Source: Caballeronia sp. TF1N1 (GTDB lineage Bacteria > Pseudomonadota > Gammaproteobacteria > Burkholderiales > Burkholderiaceae). Taken from it: a stretch of DNA of 64,000 nucleotides. This document shows positions 52,649 to 61,236 of this stretch, piece by piece; positions within the stretch are counted from its first letter, which is position 1, and every line of letters begins with the position of its first letter. The notes beneath the pieces are model-generated. The model made no database searches and had not been told where the DNA came from. It worked only from the letters and a program-made list of their open reading frames with translations. Made by a program: the position numbers and the translations under genes. The stretch spans positions 1,116,001-1,180,000 of the forward strand of contig NZ_CP084628.1 of assembly GCF_022878925.1 (NCBI RefSeq), in the 5' to 3' direction.

Positions 52649-54070
52649 TCAGGCAGTGACCGACTTGCATTCCAGAAACTCGGCCAGCCCTTCCGCTCCG
52701 CATTCGCGCCCGTTGCCGGAAGTTTTATAGCCGCCGAAGGGCACGGTGATGTCCATCATGGCGCCATTGATCCGCACCGATCCCACGCGCAGCCGCGTTG
52801 CGATGCGCCGGGCCCGTTGTGCATCGCCGGTGGCGATATAACCCGCAAGCCCGAAGTCCGTGTCGTTGGCGATAGCGATGGCTTCTTCCTCATTGTCGTA
52901 GGCGATCACCACCAGCACAGGGCCGAAAATCTCTTCACGCGCGATCTTCATGCCGTTGTGAACATCGGCAAAGACGGTGGGGCGCGCATAGAAACCTCGC
53001 GAGATGCCTTCCGGCCGGCCCACGCCGCCCGCCGCGAGCCGCGCGCCTTCTTCGAGCCCGGTGCGAATCATTCGCTGCACTTTGTCATACTGGGCGCGGT
53101 TGGAGATCGGTCCCATCTTCGTGGCCGGATCGGCCGGGTCGCCAACCGTCACTGCGTTGGCAACGGCGGCGGCAATCGTCACGGCCTCTTCGTAACGGTC
53201 GCGCGGCACCAGCATGCGGGTAGGCGCGACACACGTCTGCCCCGAGTTGGCCATGCATTGTGCGACGCCGCTCGTCACTGCGGCCTTGAGGTCGGCGTCG
53301 TCGAGGATCAGGAGCGGCGACTTGCCGCCAAGCTCCTGAGCGACTCGCTTGACTGTCGGCGCGGCGCTCATGGCGACTTCGATGCCGGCGCGCGTCGAAC
53401 CGGTGATCGACACCATGTCCACGTCGCGATGCGCGGATAATCGCTCGCCCACGACCCGTCCTTCGCCGAAGATCATGTTGAAGACGCCTGCCGGCGCGCC
53501 CGCTTCATGCATGATTTCCGCGAAAATGACGGCGTCGAACGGGGCGATCTCGGAAGGCTTCAACACGATGGTGCAGCCCGCCGCGAGCGCAGGCGCGACC
53601 TTGGCGGTGATCTGGTTCAGAGGCCAGTTCCACGGGGTGATGAGCGCGGCAACGCCGATCGCTTCGCGGCGTACATCGCTCTTGCCGTGATTCGTCTCGA
53701 ATTCGAAATGACGCAGGGTTTCAAGGGCCGCCTGAAGCTGCGCGAGGCCGATCGGCGCCTGCAAGTGCCTGCACAGTGCGATGGGCGCGCCGATCTCGCG
53801 GCGCACGGCGTCGGCAAGATCGTCGAGACGGGCGCGATACCTTTCGATCACCCGTTCGAGCAAGGCGATGCGTTCCTCGCGGCTCGTCGCTGACCACGCC
53901 GGGAACGCAGCGCGTGCCGCGGCCACGGCGCGGTCGGCATCGGCTGCCGTGCCCATCGCGAGCTTGCCGGTTGGTTCCTCGGTGACGGGATCGACGATAT
54001 CCATCAGCGTGCTGCCGGCGCACGGCTCGACCCACGCGCCGCCGATGTAGAACGTGTTCAATATTGTCAT
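52649..54070 (-). CDS. NAD(P)-dependent aldehyde dehydrogenase
   Basis: 473 residues. ALDH superfamily residues are in place: Asn148 in PWNWP, Lys171 in LKPSE, Glu246 in QELGGKS and nucleophile Cys280 in NSGQTCVAPTR, then EEIFGPVL and PFGGYKTSGNG. It oxidises an aldehyde to the acid that the CoA ligases can activate. Last gene of the operon, nine bases after the dioxygenase and downstream of the GMC oxidoreductase, which is the expected source of the aldehyde. Confidence 0.92.
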   Translation of the reverse strand: MTILNTFYIGGAWVEPCAGSTLMDIVDPVTEEPTGKLAMGTAADADRAVAAARAAFPAWSATSREERIALLERVIERYRARLDDLADAVRREIGAPIALCRHLQAPIGLAQLQAALETLRHFEFETNHGKSDVRREAIGVAALITPWNWPLNQITAKVAPALAAGCTIVLKPSEIAPFDAVIFAEIMHEAGAPAGVFNMIFGEGRVVGERLSAHRDVDMVSITGSTRAGIEVAMSAAPTVKRVAQELGGKSPLLILDDADLKAAVTSGVAQCMANSGQTCVAPTRMLVPRDRYEEAVTIAAAVANAVTVGDPADPATKMGPISNRAQYDKVQRMIRTGLEEGARLAAGGVGRPEGISRGFYARPTVFADVHNGMKIAREEIFGPVLVVIAYDNEEEAIAIANDTDFGLAGYIATGDAQRARRIATRLRVGSVRINGAMMDITVPFGGYKTSGNGRECGAEGLAEFLECKSVTA

Positions 54071-54079
54071 GCCGTCTCC

Positions 54080-55000
54080 TCAGGCTATGCCGACCGGACG
54101 GTCGCCGATTACCGTGGCGCGCATCATATGGCGCGGCGCGGGGAAGTAGTCCTGCACGGCGTAGTGCTGACAGGCGCGGTTGTCCCAGAAGGCGATCGTG
54201 TTGGGCCTCCACTTGAGACGAACCTGGTATTCGGGCGCCTGAGCTTGACGGAACAGGTATTGCAGCAGATCCATCTCGGCGAGCTTGTAGTCGAAGCCGA
54301 CGCGATAAGCCTCAGCCGTCACGTGCCCGTAGTTCGATAGATGCGTGGTAAAGGCCTCATTGACGTAGAGAACTTTCTCGCCGGTTTCCGGGTGCACGCG
54401 CACCACCGGATGCGTGACCGGCGGAAACTTCTGGCGCATGACGGGATGCTGGTCCTTCGGCAACGCCGTGCCGAACAGCGGCAGAATGTCGTGGACGGCT
54501 TCGAGATGAGCGATGCGTGCCTTGATCTCCTCGGGAAGGTTCGCATAGGCCGCGACCATGTTGATCCAGATCGTGTCGCCGCCCACGTCCGGGCATTGCA
54601 CGCAGCGCAGCATCGAACCCATGGACGGAATGTCACGCCACGATACATCCGAGTGGTAGATGTTTTCGCGTCCACGGCGCGTTTCGTTGCGCCCGAGGAT
54701 CACCAATTCGGGATGCTCCGGGTGATGCGGAAACGCCGGGTGGATCTCCAGTTCGCCGAAGCGCCGCGCCAGCGCCACATGTTGGGCCGGCGTGATGTCC
54801 TGATCGCGGAAAAACAGGACCTTGTATTCGAGCAGCGCGCGGCGCAAGGCGAGACAGGTGTCGTCGTCGAGCGGATCGCGCAGGTCGACGCCTTCGATCG
54901 TCGCGCCGATCGTCGGCGTGTGACGCTCCACCGCGAAGGGCCATCTCTCGGGTACGGCGTGCGTCGTGTTGAACGCGGGTGCGGTTTCGATTGCTTGCAT
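54080..55000 (-). CDS. TauD/TfdA-family Fe(II)/2-oxoglutarate dioxygenase
   Basis: 306 residues from the ATG at 55000, chosen for GGAG eight bases upstream; one four codons earlier is possible. The facial triad is His116, Asp118 (YHSDVSW) and His279 (ACQHYAVQDY); an Arg at 290 or 294 should bind 2-oxoglutarate. TIGATIEGVDLRDPLDDDT and VLFFRDQDIT are family-typical. Members hydroxylate next to sulfonate, sulfate or ether groups and release an aldehyde; relatives act on taurine, 2,4-D and alkyl sulfates. Its place between alcohol and aldehyde dehydrogenase genes suggests that it feeds an alcohol or aldehyde into the pathway. Confidence 0.88.
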   Translation of the reverse strand: MQAIETAPAFNTTHAVPERWPFAVERHTPTIGATIEGVDLRDPLDDDTCLALRRALLEYKVLFFRDQDITPAQHVALARRFGELEIHPAFPHHPEHPELVILGRNETRRGRENIYHSDVSWRDIPSMGSMLRCVQCPDVGGDTIWINMVAAYANLPEEIKARIAHLEAVHDILPLFGTALPKDQHPVMRQKFPPVTHPVVRVHPETGEKVLYVNEAFTTHLSNYGHVTAEAYRVGFDYKLAEMDLLQYLFRQAQAPEYQVRLKWRPNTIAFWDNRACQHYAVQDYFPAPRHMMRATVIGDRPVGIA

Positions 55001-55028
55001 GTGATGCTCCATTTGAAGCTGTCCGAAT

Positions 55029-56717
55029 CTATCTGTTTGCGGCGCGGATCAAGTCCGCCGCCTTTTCGCCGATCATGATGGCCGGCGCGTTCGTGTTGCC
55101 GCCGATGAGCGTCGGCATGATCGACGCGTCCGCCACGCGCAGACCGTCGATGCCGCGCACCCGCAGGCTTGGATCGACGACCGCCTGCGTGTCGATGCCC
55201 ATCTTGCAGGTGCCGACCGGGTGATAGACGCTGTCGGCCTGACTGCGCACGAACGCACGGATCGCGTCTTCGTTCGAGCCGTCGGGTCCGAAGTCGTCGG
55301 TGAGCATTTCTTTGCCGCCTGCATCGGCCAGAGCGGGTTGCGCATAGATGCGGCGCACGATTTTGACGCCCGCAACGAGCGCGTCCATGTCTGCTTCGGC
55401 GGAGAGAAAGCGCGGGTCGATCGACGGAGCATCGCGCATGTCGGCCGTGCGCAGACGAACATGACCGCGGCTCTCGGGCCGCAGGACGTATGCATGACAG
55501 GAATAGCCGTGTCCGAGCTTCGAGCGCTTGGTTTTGTTGCGATCGCCGAGCAGCGCCAGCACGAAGGCCAGTTGCACGTCGGGCACGGCAAGGTCGTGAC
55601 GCGTCTTGACGAACGCACCCGCTTCGGCGAAGTTGGAGCTGACCATGCCCGTGCGGTTGCGCCGGTATCGCACGATCTCGGACATGAGACGCAGGAAGCC
55701 GCCGGCTGAATAGCCATAGAGGTCCGTCGACCTCACCTGCTTGTTGACGATGACGTCGAGATGGTCCTGCAGGTTTTCGCCGACGCCGGGCAGGTCGTGA
55801 ATCACGTCGATGCCTACGCTGCGCAGATGTTGGGCCGGACCAATGCCGGAGGCCATCAGCAGTTGTGGCGAATTGAACGCGCCGCAAGCGAGCACGATCT
55901 CGCGGCGGGCCCGCAAGGTTTGCTCGACGCCCGCACGCACCACGTGAATGCCGCTTGCACGCTTGCCCTTGAAGACGAGACGAAGCGCCTGGGCGTCGGT
56001 GAGCACGGCAAGATTCGGCCGGCCTCCGTTGAGGCTCGGGTCGCGCTTGTCGCCACGATGCAGATACGCGCGCGCGGCATTCCACCGTTCGCCATTCCAT
56101 TGCGTGACCTGGTAGAGCCCTGCGCCTTCCTGCTCCGCGCCGTTGAAATCGTCGTTGGGGCGATAGCCGGCCTGCAGCGCGGCCGCGACGAAACGCCGGG
56201 AGAACGGATTGGGCGTGCGCAGGTCGCTGACGTGCAGAGGGCCGGTGCCGCCGTGCCAGGGATCGCCGCTGTCGTCGAGGAAGCGCTGGTTGCATTCGCT
56301 GCGACGGAAATAGGGCAGTACGTCGTCGTAGCTCCAGCCGGTGCAGCCGAGCTTTGCCCACGCGTCGTAGTCGCTGCGGTGCCCGCGGATGTACACCATG
56401 CCGTTGATCGACGAACTGCCGCCGAGTCCCCGGCCACGCGGCTGGAAGGAGGGGCGACCGCCGAGACCGGGCTGCTTCTCGGAGTGGTAGGCGTAGTTGC
56501 GCGGACCGTGCTTGCGCACCGTGGCCGCAAGGCCGATAGGCGCCCATACGCTTAGGTGGTGGTCATGGGGACCGGCTTCGAGAAGCGCGACGCTCACCGA
56601 CGGATCTTCGGCCAGTCTGGCCGCCACCGCACAACCGGCCGATCCCGCGCCCACGACGATGTAGTCATACTCCGCAGCGCTCGTATCGGGCTGCTGATTT
56701 CTCTCAGGTCTGTTCAT
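55029..56717 (-). CDS. GMC-family FAD alcohol dehydrogenase/oxidase (AlkJ/choline dehydrogenase-like)
   Basis: 562 residues. The FAD fingerprint YDYIVVGAGSAGCAVAARLAE lies at 17-37, GMC signature 1 at RGRGLGGSSSINGMVYIRG, signature 2 at GAFNSPQLLMASGIG, and the catalytic pair at YHPVGTCKMG (His) and GGNTNAP (Asn). Such enzymes oxidise primary alcohols, passing electrons to quinone or cytochrome; AlkJ of alkane degradation and PEG dehydrogenase are precedents. No signal peptide. 83 bases after the permease and 28 before the dioxygenase gene. Confidence 0.92.
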   Translation of the reverse strand: MNRPERNQQPDTSAAEYDYIVVGAGSAGCAVAARLAEDPSVSVALLEAGPHDHHLSVWAPIGLAATVRKHGPRNYAYHSEKQPGLGGRPSFQPRGRGLGGSSSINGMVYIRGHRSDYDAWAKLGCTGWSYDDVLPYFRRSECNQRFLDDSGDPWHGGTGPLHVSDLRTPNPFSRRFVAAALQAGYRPNDDFNGAEQEGAGLYQVTQWNGERWNAARAYLHRGDKRDPSLNGGRPNLAVLTDAQALRLVFKGKRASGIHVVRAGVEQTLRARREIVLACGAFNSPQLLMASGIGPAQHLRSVGIDVIHDLPGVGENLQDHLDVIVNKQVRSTDLYGYSAGGFLRLMSEIVRYRRNRTGMVSSNFAEAGAFVKTRHDLAVPDVQLAFVLALLGDRNKTKRSKLGHGYSCHAYVLRPESRGHVRLRTADMRDAPSIDPRFLSAEADMDALVAGVKIVRRIYAQPALADAGGKEMLTDDFGPDGSNEDAIRAFVRSQADSVYHPVGTCKMGIDTQAVVDPSLRVRGIDGLRVADASIMPTLIGGNTNAPAIMIGEKAADLIRAANR

Positions 56718-56800
56718 GGCTCGGTTTGCGGTTCAGATGAGCACGGTGTTTCGCTGCTTGTTCGCCGGAAGGAAGTGGGGAGGCCTCGGGGCAAGGTCCA

Positions 56801-58114
56801 TCAGGCGGGGGCGCGGGCGGCCACGTGCTGCAACGTCTTCACGGACTGCTCGGGACGAAGCCAGCGCAGCGCGGCGAGCGCGGCGGCAAGCAGCAAAACG
56901 GCACTCACGACGAAGCCGAGTTCATACGCATGGCTAGTGCCGCCGCCGTGGGTCTGCACGATCCGCCCCATCACCGCCGGTGCAATGGCGGCGCCGAGAC
57001 TTGCGAGCGCGGTGTGGATCGCGACCAGCGCACCGCGTTGACTGTCCGGCACTATCTCCGCGAGCAGGGCGGGCGCGAGCGTGAAGCTCAGTGTCGGCAG
57101 CGCGCAGGCGATGGCTAGCAGCGCGACTTTCTGAATGGGCGGCGCATTCAGCAGGATCAGCAAGACGAACACCAGCGCGCCGGCCATGGCGCTCAGGCAG
57201 ATTGGATGCACCCGCGCCCGGCGGCTCGATGCGCCGCCTGCCAGCATGCGCTGCGAGATCCAGCTGAGGCCAAGGTTCACGGGCGCCGCCGTGGCGACCA
57301 CTGCCGCGAAGCAGCGGCCTGCCTCGACGCCGGAGAAACCAAGCCCTTTCTCGAGATAAGTGGGCAGCCAGGTCAGGCTGAGTCCGAGTGTCCAGTAGGC
57401 CGTGAAGCCGAGCGCGAACACGGAGAGGACCGAACGGTCCGTCAGGATGCGGCGATACGAAAGCCGTTGCGATGAGGCAAGCGCGGATTGATTAGCGGTA
57501 CGCTGGTTGCCGCGCGCTGATCGTCGCTCGTCGATCGGTCCTTCGCGGCCGAAGCATAGCCAGAGCACGCACCAGATCATGCCTATTGCGCCGAGCAGCA
57601 CGAAGTTCATGCGCCAGCCCCATTGCTTCGTCACGAGCGGAATCAGCATGCCGGCCAGCAACATGCCAGCGGCGGCTCCCTGATTGATTACAGCCACCGG
57701 CAGATTGCGTCTGCGATCGGGAAACCATTTGTACAGCGCGTGCACGGAGACCGGAAACGACGGTCCTTCCGCCGCGCCCAAAATCACCCGGCAAGCCAGC
57801 AGCCCGAGTGCGCTTGTGGTCAGCGCCTGCGGCACTTGCAGCACCGCCCAGGCCAGCCCCATGGCGAGCAGAATCCAGCGCGTCGCAATGCGGTTGGAGA
57901 GAAACCCGACGACGACGGTCGAAGCCGAAAACAGCCAGAAGAAGCTGCCGGCGACGAGGCCGTACTGCTGCGGCGACAGATGAAGTTCCGCCGTCAGCGG
58001 CACGGCCACCAGACCCAGCACGATCTTGTCGAGAAAATTGATGAGGGAGAGGGCCGTCAGCATGACGGTCATGGTCCATGCCGGGCGCGACTGGAAATCG
58101 GGCGGAGACATCAT
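56801..58114 (-). CDS. MFS transporter, anion:cation symporter (ACS)-like
   Basis: 437 residues with about 12 membrane helices. NFLDKIVLGLVAVPLTAELHLSP-type helix 1, RVILGAAEGPSFPVSVHALYKWFPDRRRNLPVAVINQGAAAGMLL and GWRMNFVLLGAIGMIWCVLW match the ACS branch that imports organic anions such as glucarate, phthalate or pantothenate. First long gene of the operon with GMC oxidoreductase, dioxygenase and aldehyde dehydrogenase; a 20-codon frame with a better ribosome site ends two bases before it. Presumed importer of the locus substrate. Confidence 0.88.
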   Translation of the reverse strand: MMSPPDFQSRPAWTMTVMLTALSLINFLDKIVLGLVAVPLTAELHLSPQQYGLVAGSFFWLFSASTVVVGFLSNRIATRWILLAMGLAWAVLQVPQALTTSALGLLACRVILGAAEGPSFPVSVHALYKWFPDRRRNLPVAVINQGAAAGMLLAGMLIPLVTKQWGWRMNFVLLGAIGMIWCVLWLCFGREGPIDERRSARGNQRTANQSALASSQRLSYRRILTDRSVLSVFALGFTAYWTLGLSLTWLPTYLEKGLGFSGVEAGRCFAAVVATAAPVNLGLSWISQRMLAGGASSRRARVHPICLSAMAGALVFVLLILLNAPPIQKVALLAIACALPTLSFTLAPALLAEIVPDSQRGALVAIHTALASLGAAIAPAVMGRIVQTHGGGTSHAYELGFVVSAVLLLAAALAALRWLRPEQSVKTLQHVAARAPA

Positions 58115-58116
58115 GC

Positions 58117-58179
58117 TCAGTCCCGCCGGTTGACGCTGTCGCCGGCGCCTGAAGCGGCCGTGAGGAACCTGGGTTGCAT
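58117..58179 (-). CDS. Possible 20-codon leader peptide ahead of the MFS gene
   Basis: An ATG at 58179 has an ideal AAGGAG six bases upstream and opens a 20-codon frame (MQPRFLTAASGAGDSVNRRD) whose TGA lies two bases before the MFS ATG. The MFS start itself has only a weak ribosome site. The layout suits translational coupling or a regulatory leader. The peptide matches nothing I recognise. Confidence 0.45.
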   Translation of the reverse strand: MQPRFLTAASGAGDSVNRRD

Positions 58180-58497
58180 TGTTGTCTCCTTGGTATTTTT
58201 CTGGCCTCGCCGCATACGGCGGCAGGCCAATGACGGTCTCGTAACGTCACGGTAATACCTAGGAGTGGGAGGCAACCCACCCGGAACAGGTAGGGGAGGG
58301 AAAACCTTGTTGATGGCCGGCGATGAGCGGTGGGCAGAAGGCCGCACGTGGGTTTCCGGCTTCCACAAGAGGAAGTGACCTTGCACCGGTGTCTTCCGCG
58401 AATCTTCAAAGAACGGCCAATGGCTGGCGTGTATGCAAGAAAGTATCAGTCTGCGGTCTCGTCGTTCGGATACGCGGCTGAATTCCTTGCTCGACCC
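58180..58497. other. Promoter region of the MFS-GMC-dioxygenase-ALDH operon
   Basis: 318 bases between the flavin-reductase stop and the leader frame. It holds the degenerate operator at 58277-58293 and no other supported feature. Confidence 0.55.
58277..58293. promoter_or_regulatory. Operator copy 6, degenerate (CCACCC-GGAAC-AGGTAG)
   Basis: The left half is exact and the right half keeps four of six bases. Centred about 170 bases before the MFS start and about 105 before the leader frame, a spacing close to that of copies 1 and 2. Confidence 0.48.
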
Positions 58498-59115
58498 TCA
58501 CGCTCTGAACGTCTTTCCGAGTTCGTGATCGGCGAGTCTGAAGTAATGGCGGAAGTTATAGACCAGCGGTGACCATGTTTCGGCATCGATATGGTGCATG
58601 TTCTTGACGAAGGCTTCGTCTGCATGCACGCGAACGATCTCGACTTCTGCGGCGACGCCACCGCCAAGCGCTTGAAGTTTCTCGCCGCCCATTCGGTGAA
58701 TGTGACGCACGCGCGCCTCCAGATGCATGGGACACTCGGCAACGCGATAAGGCTTCACGCAATCACTGGCGAGCTGAGTGAACCCCGCTTCCTCGAACTT
58801 GCACTTCTCGAAGCGAAATTGCTTTTTCTTCAACTCGGGGACGGGGTTCTTTCCAGTCAGAGGCGCGAGTTTTTCGACCTGCTTCCACATTTCCGGCGAC
58901 GGAAGATTGATCACACATTCCGCATGCCGTTCGAGATTTTCAGCCGTCTTTGTCTCGTCCAGCAAGCCGAGCATGAGCGTCCAGCCGAGCGCCCAGAACG
59001 ACGACATCGGCGCGAGATTGGTCGTGCCGTCCTCGTTGAGCGAGCTGATCAGAGCGACCGGTGTGCCGAAGTAAAGAATCTTCGGTTCGATCGTCTGGAA
59101 GATGCGTTGAGCCAT
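58498..59115 (-). CDS. Flavin reductase-like (FMN-binding split barrel) protein
   Basis: 205 residues from the ATG at 59115, preceded by AAGGAGG. PVALISSLNEDGTTNLAPMSSFWALGW and RHAECVINLPSPEM are the flavin reductase-like FMN-binding pattern. It probably reduces FMN with NAD(P)H or uses bound flavin in a reduction; some members serve two-component monooxygenases, but none is adjacent. It lies upstream of, and on the same strand as, the permease operon, separated by 318 bases with an operator copy, so it is probably not part of that operon. Confidence 0.83.
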   Translation of the reverse strand: MAQRIFQTIEPKILYFGTPVALISSLNEDGTTNLAPMSSFWALGWTLMLGLLDETKTAENLERHAECVINLPSPEMWKQVEKLAPLTGKNPVPELKKKQFRFEKCKFEEAGFTQLASDCVKPYRVAECPMHLEARVRHIHRMGGEKLQALGGGVAAEVEIVRVHADEAFVKNMHHIDAETWSPLVYNFRHYFRLADHELGKTFRA

Positions 59116-59213
59116 CGTGTCCTCCTTCGGGTCAAGGGACAAGCAGATGATGCTCAAGTCATTTTGCGACAGTCGACTGCGGCATGTTTCAGCGTCATGT
59201 GAAATGTCGACCG

Positions 59214-60143
59214 TCAACTCGGCACAGGCGTTCGCGTCATCAAGACGATCCCCATCGCCACCACGACGGTTCCGGCAAGCATCGACCAGGAAAGTGGTTC
59301 GCCGAACATGGCCCATGCCCATACGAGCGTGACCGATGGGCTCAAGAAAAGGACGCTCGATACTCTCGCCGCTGACGAACGCTTCAGACATAACCAGTAC
59401 AGACCATATCCGCCAAGCGTGGAGAGGAGCGCCGTCCAGACCACGCTGGCGGCGAATCCCGTGGTGGCAACCGGCGCGATGCTTCCTTTAAGTGTCTGCA
59501 GGCCGAGAAAAACCACGCACGTCACGCTGCAATGCAGCCAAAGGGTGGCCAATAGACTTAGCGAGCCAAGACGACCGGACGCGCGTTGCTGCCACACCGT
59601 AGCCACGGCCAGGGACGCCATGCCTGCCACCGGCAGGCCGTACGCCCACACAGGAGCAGAACCAAGTGTAAAAGCATCGCGACTGACGAATAGCACGCCT
59701 GCCACGCCCATCGCCATGCCAAGCCACGTCCGGCGTGAACTACGCTCGCTGAAAAACACGGACGAAATCACCACCGTACCGACAGGCAGAAGGTTTGCGA
59801 TCAGCGCAGAAAGTCCCGCCGATACCCCGAGTTCAATGCCCTTTCCGATGCCGGCGATATAGCCCGTCATCGCGAATAAGCCGATCACGCCGTGCCGCAG
59901 TAACACGGCGGGCGGCGTGCGCATGATTTCGCGCGCCACGAACGGAAGCAGGCAAAGCGAGACCGCCGCGCAACGCCATAACACCACGAGGAAAACTGGT
60001 GCGTAGTCGGCGGAAAAGCGCATGCCGACGAAGCCGGAGCTCCACGCGACGATCATCAACGCTTCCAATGCCGGTAAAGGCAAGCGCAGCGGCCGCGTCG
60101 CGAGCGGGCGGGATGTCGGGCAAGGTGTCGAGAGCTTGGTCAT
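59214..60143 (-). CDS. EamA/DMT-superfamily transporter
   Basis: 309 residues from the ATG at 60143. Ten predicted membrane helices in two EamA repeats: the first around ALMIVAWSSGFVGMRFSADYAPVFLVVLWR, the second around GMASLAVATVWQQRASGRLG through MLAGTVVVAMGIVLM. EamA proteins export metabolites such as amino acids. It is divergent, 77 bases apart, from a LysR-type regulator, which very probably controls it. Substrate unknown. Confidence 0.88.
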   Translation of the reverse strand: MTKLSTPCPTSRPLATRPLRLPLPALEALMIVAWSSGFVGMRFSADYAPVFLVVLWRCAAVSLCLLPFVAREIMRTPPAVLLRHGVIGLFAMTGYIAGIGKGIELGVSAGLSALIANLLPVGTVVISSVFFSERSSRRTWLGMAMGVAGVLFVSRDAFTLGSAPVWAYGLPVAGMASLAVATVWQQRASGRLGSLSLLATLWLHCSVTCVVFLGLQTLKGSIAPVATTGFAASVVWTALLSTLGGYGLYWLCLKRSSAARVSSVLFLSPSVTLVWAWAMFGEPLSWSMLAGTVVVAMGIVLMTRTPVPS

Positions 60144-60220
60144 GCACCTAGCGTAGACAGTGCACGACGATTCGAAAATCAAAATATACTGAGCATCTCG
60201 TTCAATTCGGTTAAACCACC

Positions 60221-61072
60221 ATGGAAGCGGTCCTCGACATCGAACTGTTGCGCACGTTTCACGCGGTAGCGCGACTCGGGAAATTTCGCTCGGCGGCCGA
60301 GTTCGTGCACAAGAGCCCGGCCGCGATCAGCATTCACATTCAACGCCTCGAAGCGATTGCTGGCGGCCGCTTGCTCGATCGGGACAATCAGGCGGTGACG
60401 CTCACCGTGCTCGGCAAGCGGTTACTTTCCAGTACGAGTGAGCTACTAAACGCGCACGACCGTGTTTTGCAGGATTTTCATGGGAAAGCGCTGGCGGGGA
60501 GGGTCGTGCTGGGCGTGCCGGATGAATATGCATCGCATGTGATTCGCGACATTCTCCCCGGCTTTTCGACAACGTGGCCTAACGTCGTGCTCGAAGTGAG
60601 GACCGCCCCGAGTCTTAAACTTCGTGACCAGGTGGGCCGGGGCAAGCTCGATGTGGCGCTATTGGTTCAGCCTATCAAGGCAAGCAGGCCCGCTGAGGTG
60701 CTGACAGTGACTACGCCGGTATGGGTCGGAAGCGCGGCGTTCACGCTGGACGAGAGCCGTCCGCTTCCGTTGGCTCTTTATGCCGAGCCTTGTCCCTATC
60801 GTGCAGCGATGACCAATGCGCTGGAACGCGCCGGGCGAAAATGGCGCGTCATACTCGATAGCGCTTCGAGTCAGGCCATCAAGGCATGCGTCGAATCTGG
60901 GCTTGCGGTCACGCTGTTGGACCGCGCGCGCGTGAGCGAAGAGATGAGAGTGTTGGACAAGCTGCCGCGCGTCGTGGACCACGAAGTGGTTTTGATGCGG
61001 GATGCCGGCGGCCGTGGTAGCGAAGCGATCGACTTGCTCATTGCCACCCTCCGGGAGAATTTCCGGCTCTAA
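60221..61072 (+). CDS. LysR-type transcriptional regulator
   Basis: 283 residues. The N-terminal winged helix IELLRTFHAVARLGKFRSAAEFVHKSPAAISIHIQRLEAIAGGRLLDRDN spans about residues 7-56, followed by a LysR substrate-binding domain starting near GRVVLGVPDEYASHVIRDILPGF. The position divergent from the EamA exporter gene is the classic LysR-target arrangement; the shared 77 bases should hold the operator. Effector unknown. Confidence 0.9.
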   Translation: MEAVLDIELLRTFHAVARLGKFRSAAEFVHKSPAAISIHIQRLEAIAGGRLLDRDNQAVTLTVLGKRLLSSTSELLNAHDRVLQDFHGKALAGRVVLGVPDEYASHVIRDILPGFSTTWPNVVLEVRTAPSLKLRDQVGRGKLDVALLVQPIKASRPAEVLTVTTPVWVGSAAFTLDESRPLPLALYAEPCPYRAAMTNALERAGRKWRVILDSASSQAIKACVESGLAVTLLDRARVSEEMRVLDKLPRVVDHEVVLMRDAGGRGSEAIDLLIATLRENFRL

Positions 61073-61236
61073 GGAATGGGATGGCTTCGAGGCGTGGGCG
61101 TTGTCGGTTTCGCCTTAAGTACTTGGACATGCGCTCGACTTCTCAAAGCAGAGGCTTGAGCGGCGAACGGGCACGCGCCAACAGGAGCATGCCCGCCTGA
61201 TTCTCGATGCGCGATTGAATCCGCGACTAAATTGCC

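Noticed and set aside
54080..55000. Naming the dioxygenase tauD as part of the taurine system
   Set aside because: It lies 30 kb from tauABC in an operon with alcohol and aldehyde dehydrogenases; family membership alone does not establish taurine as substrate.
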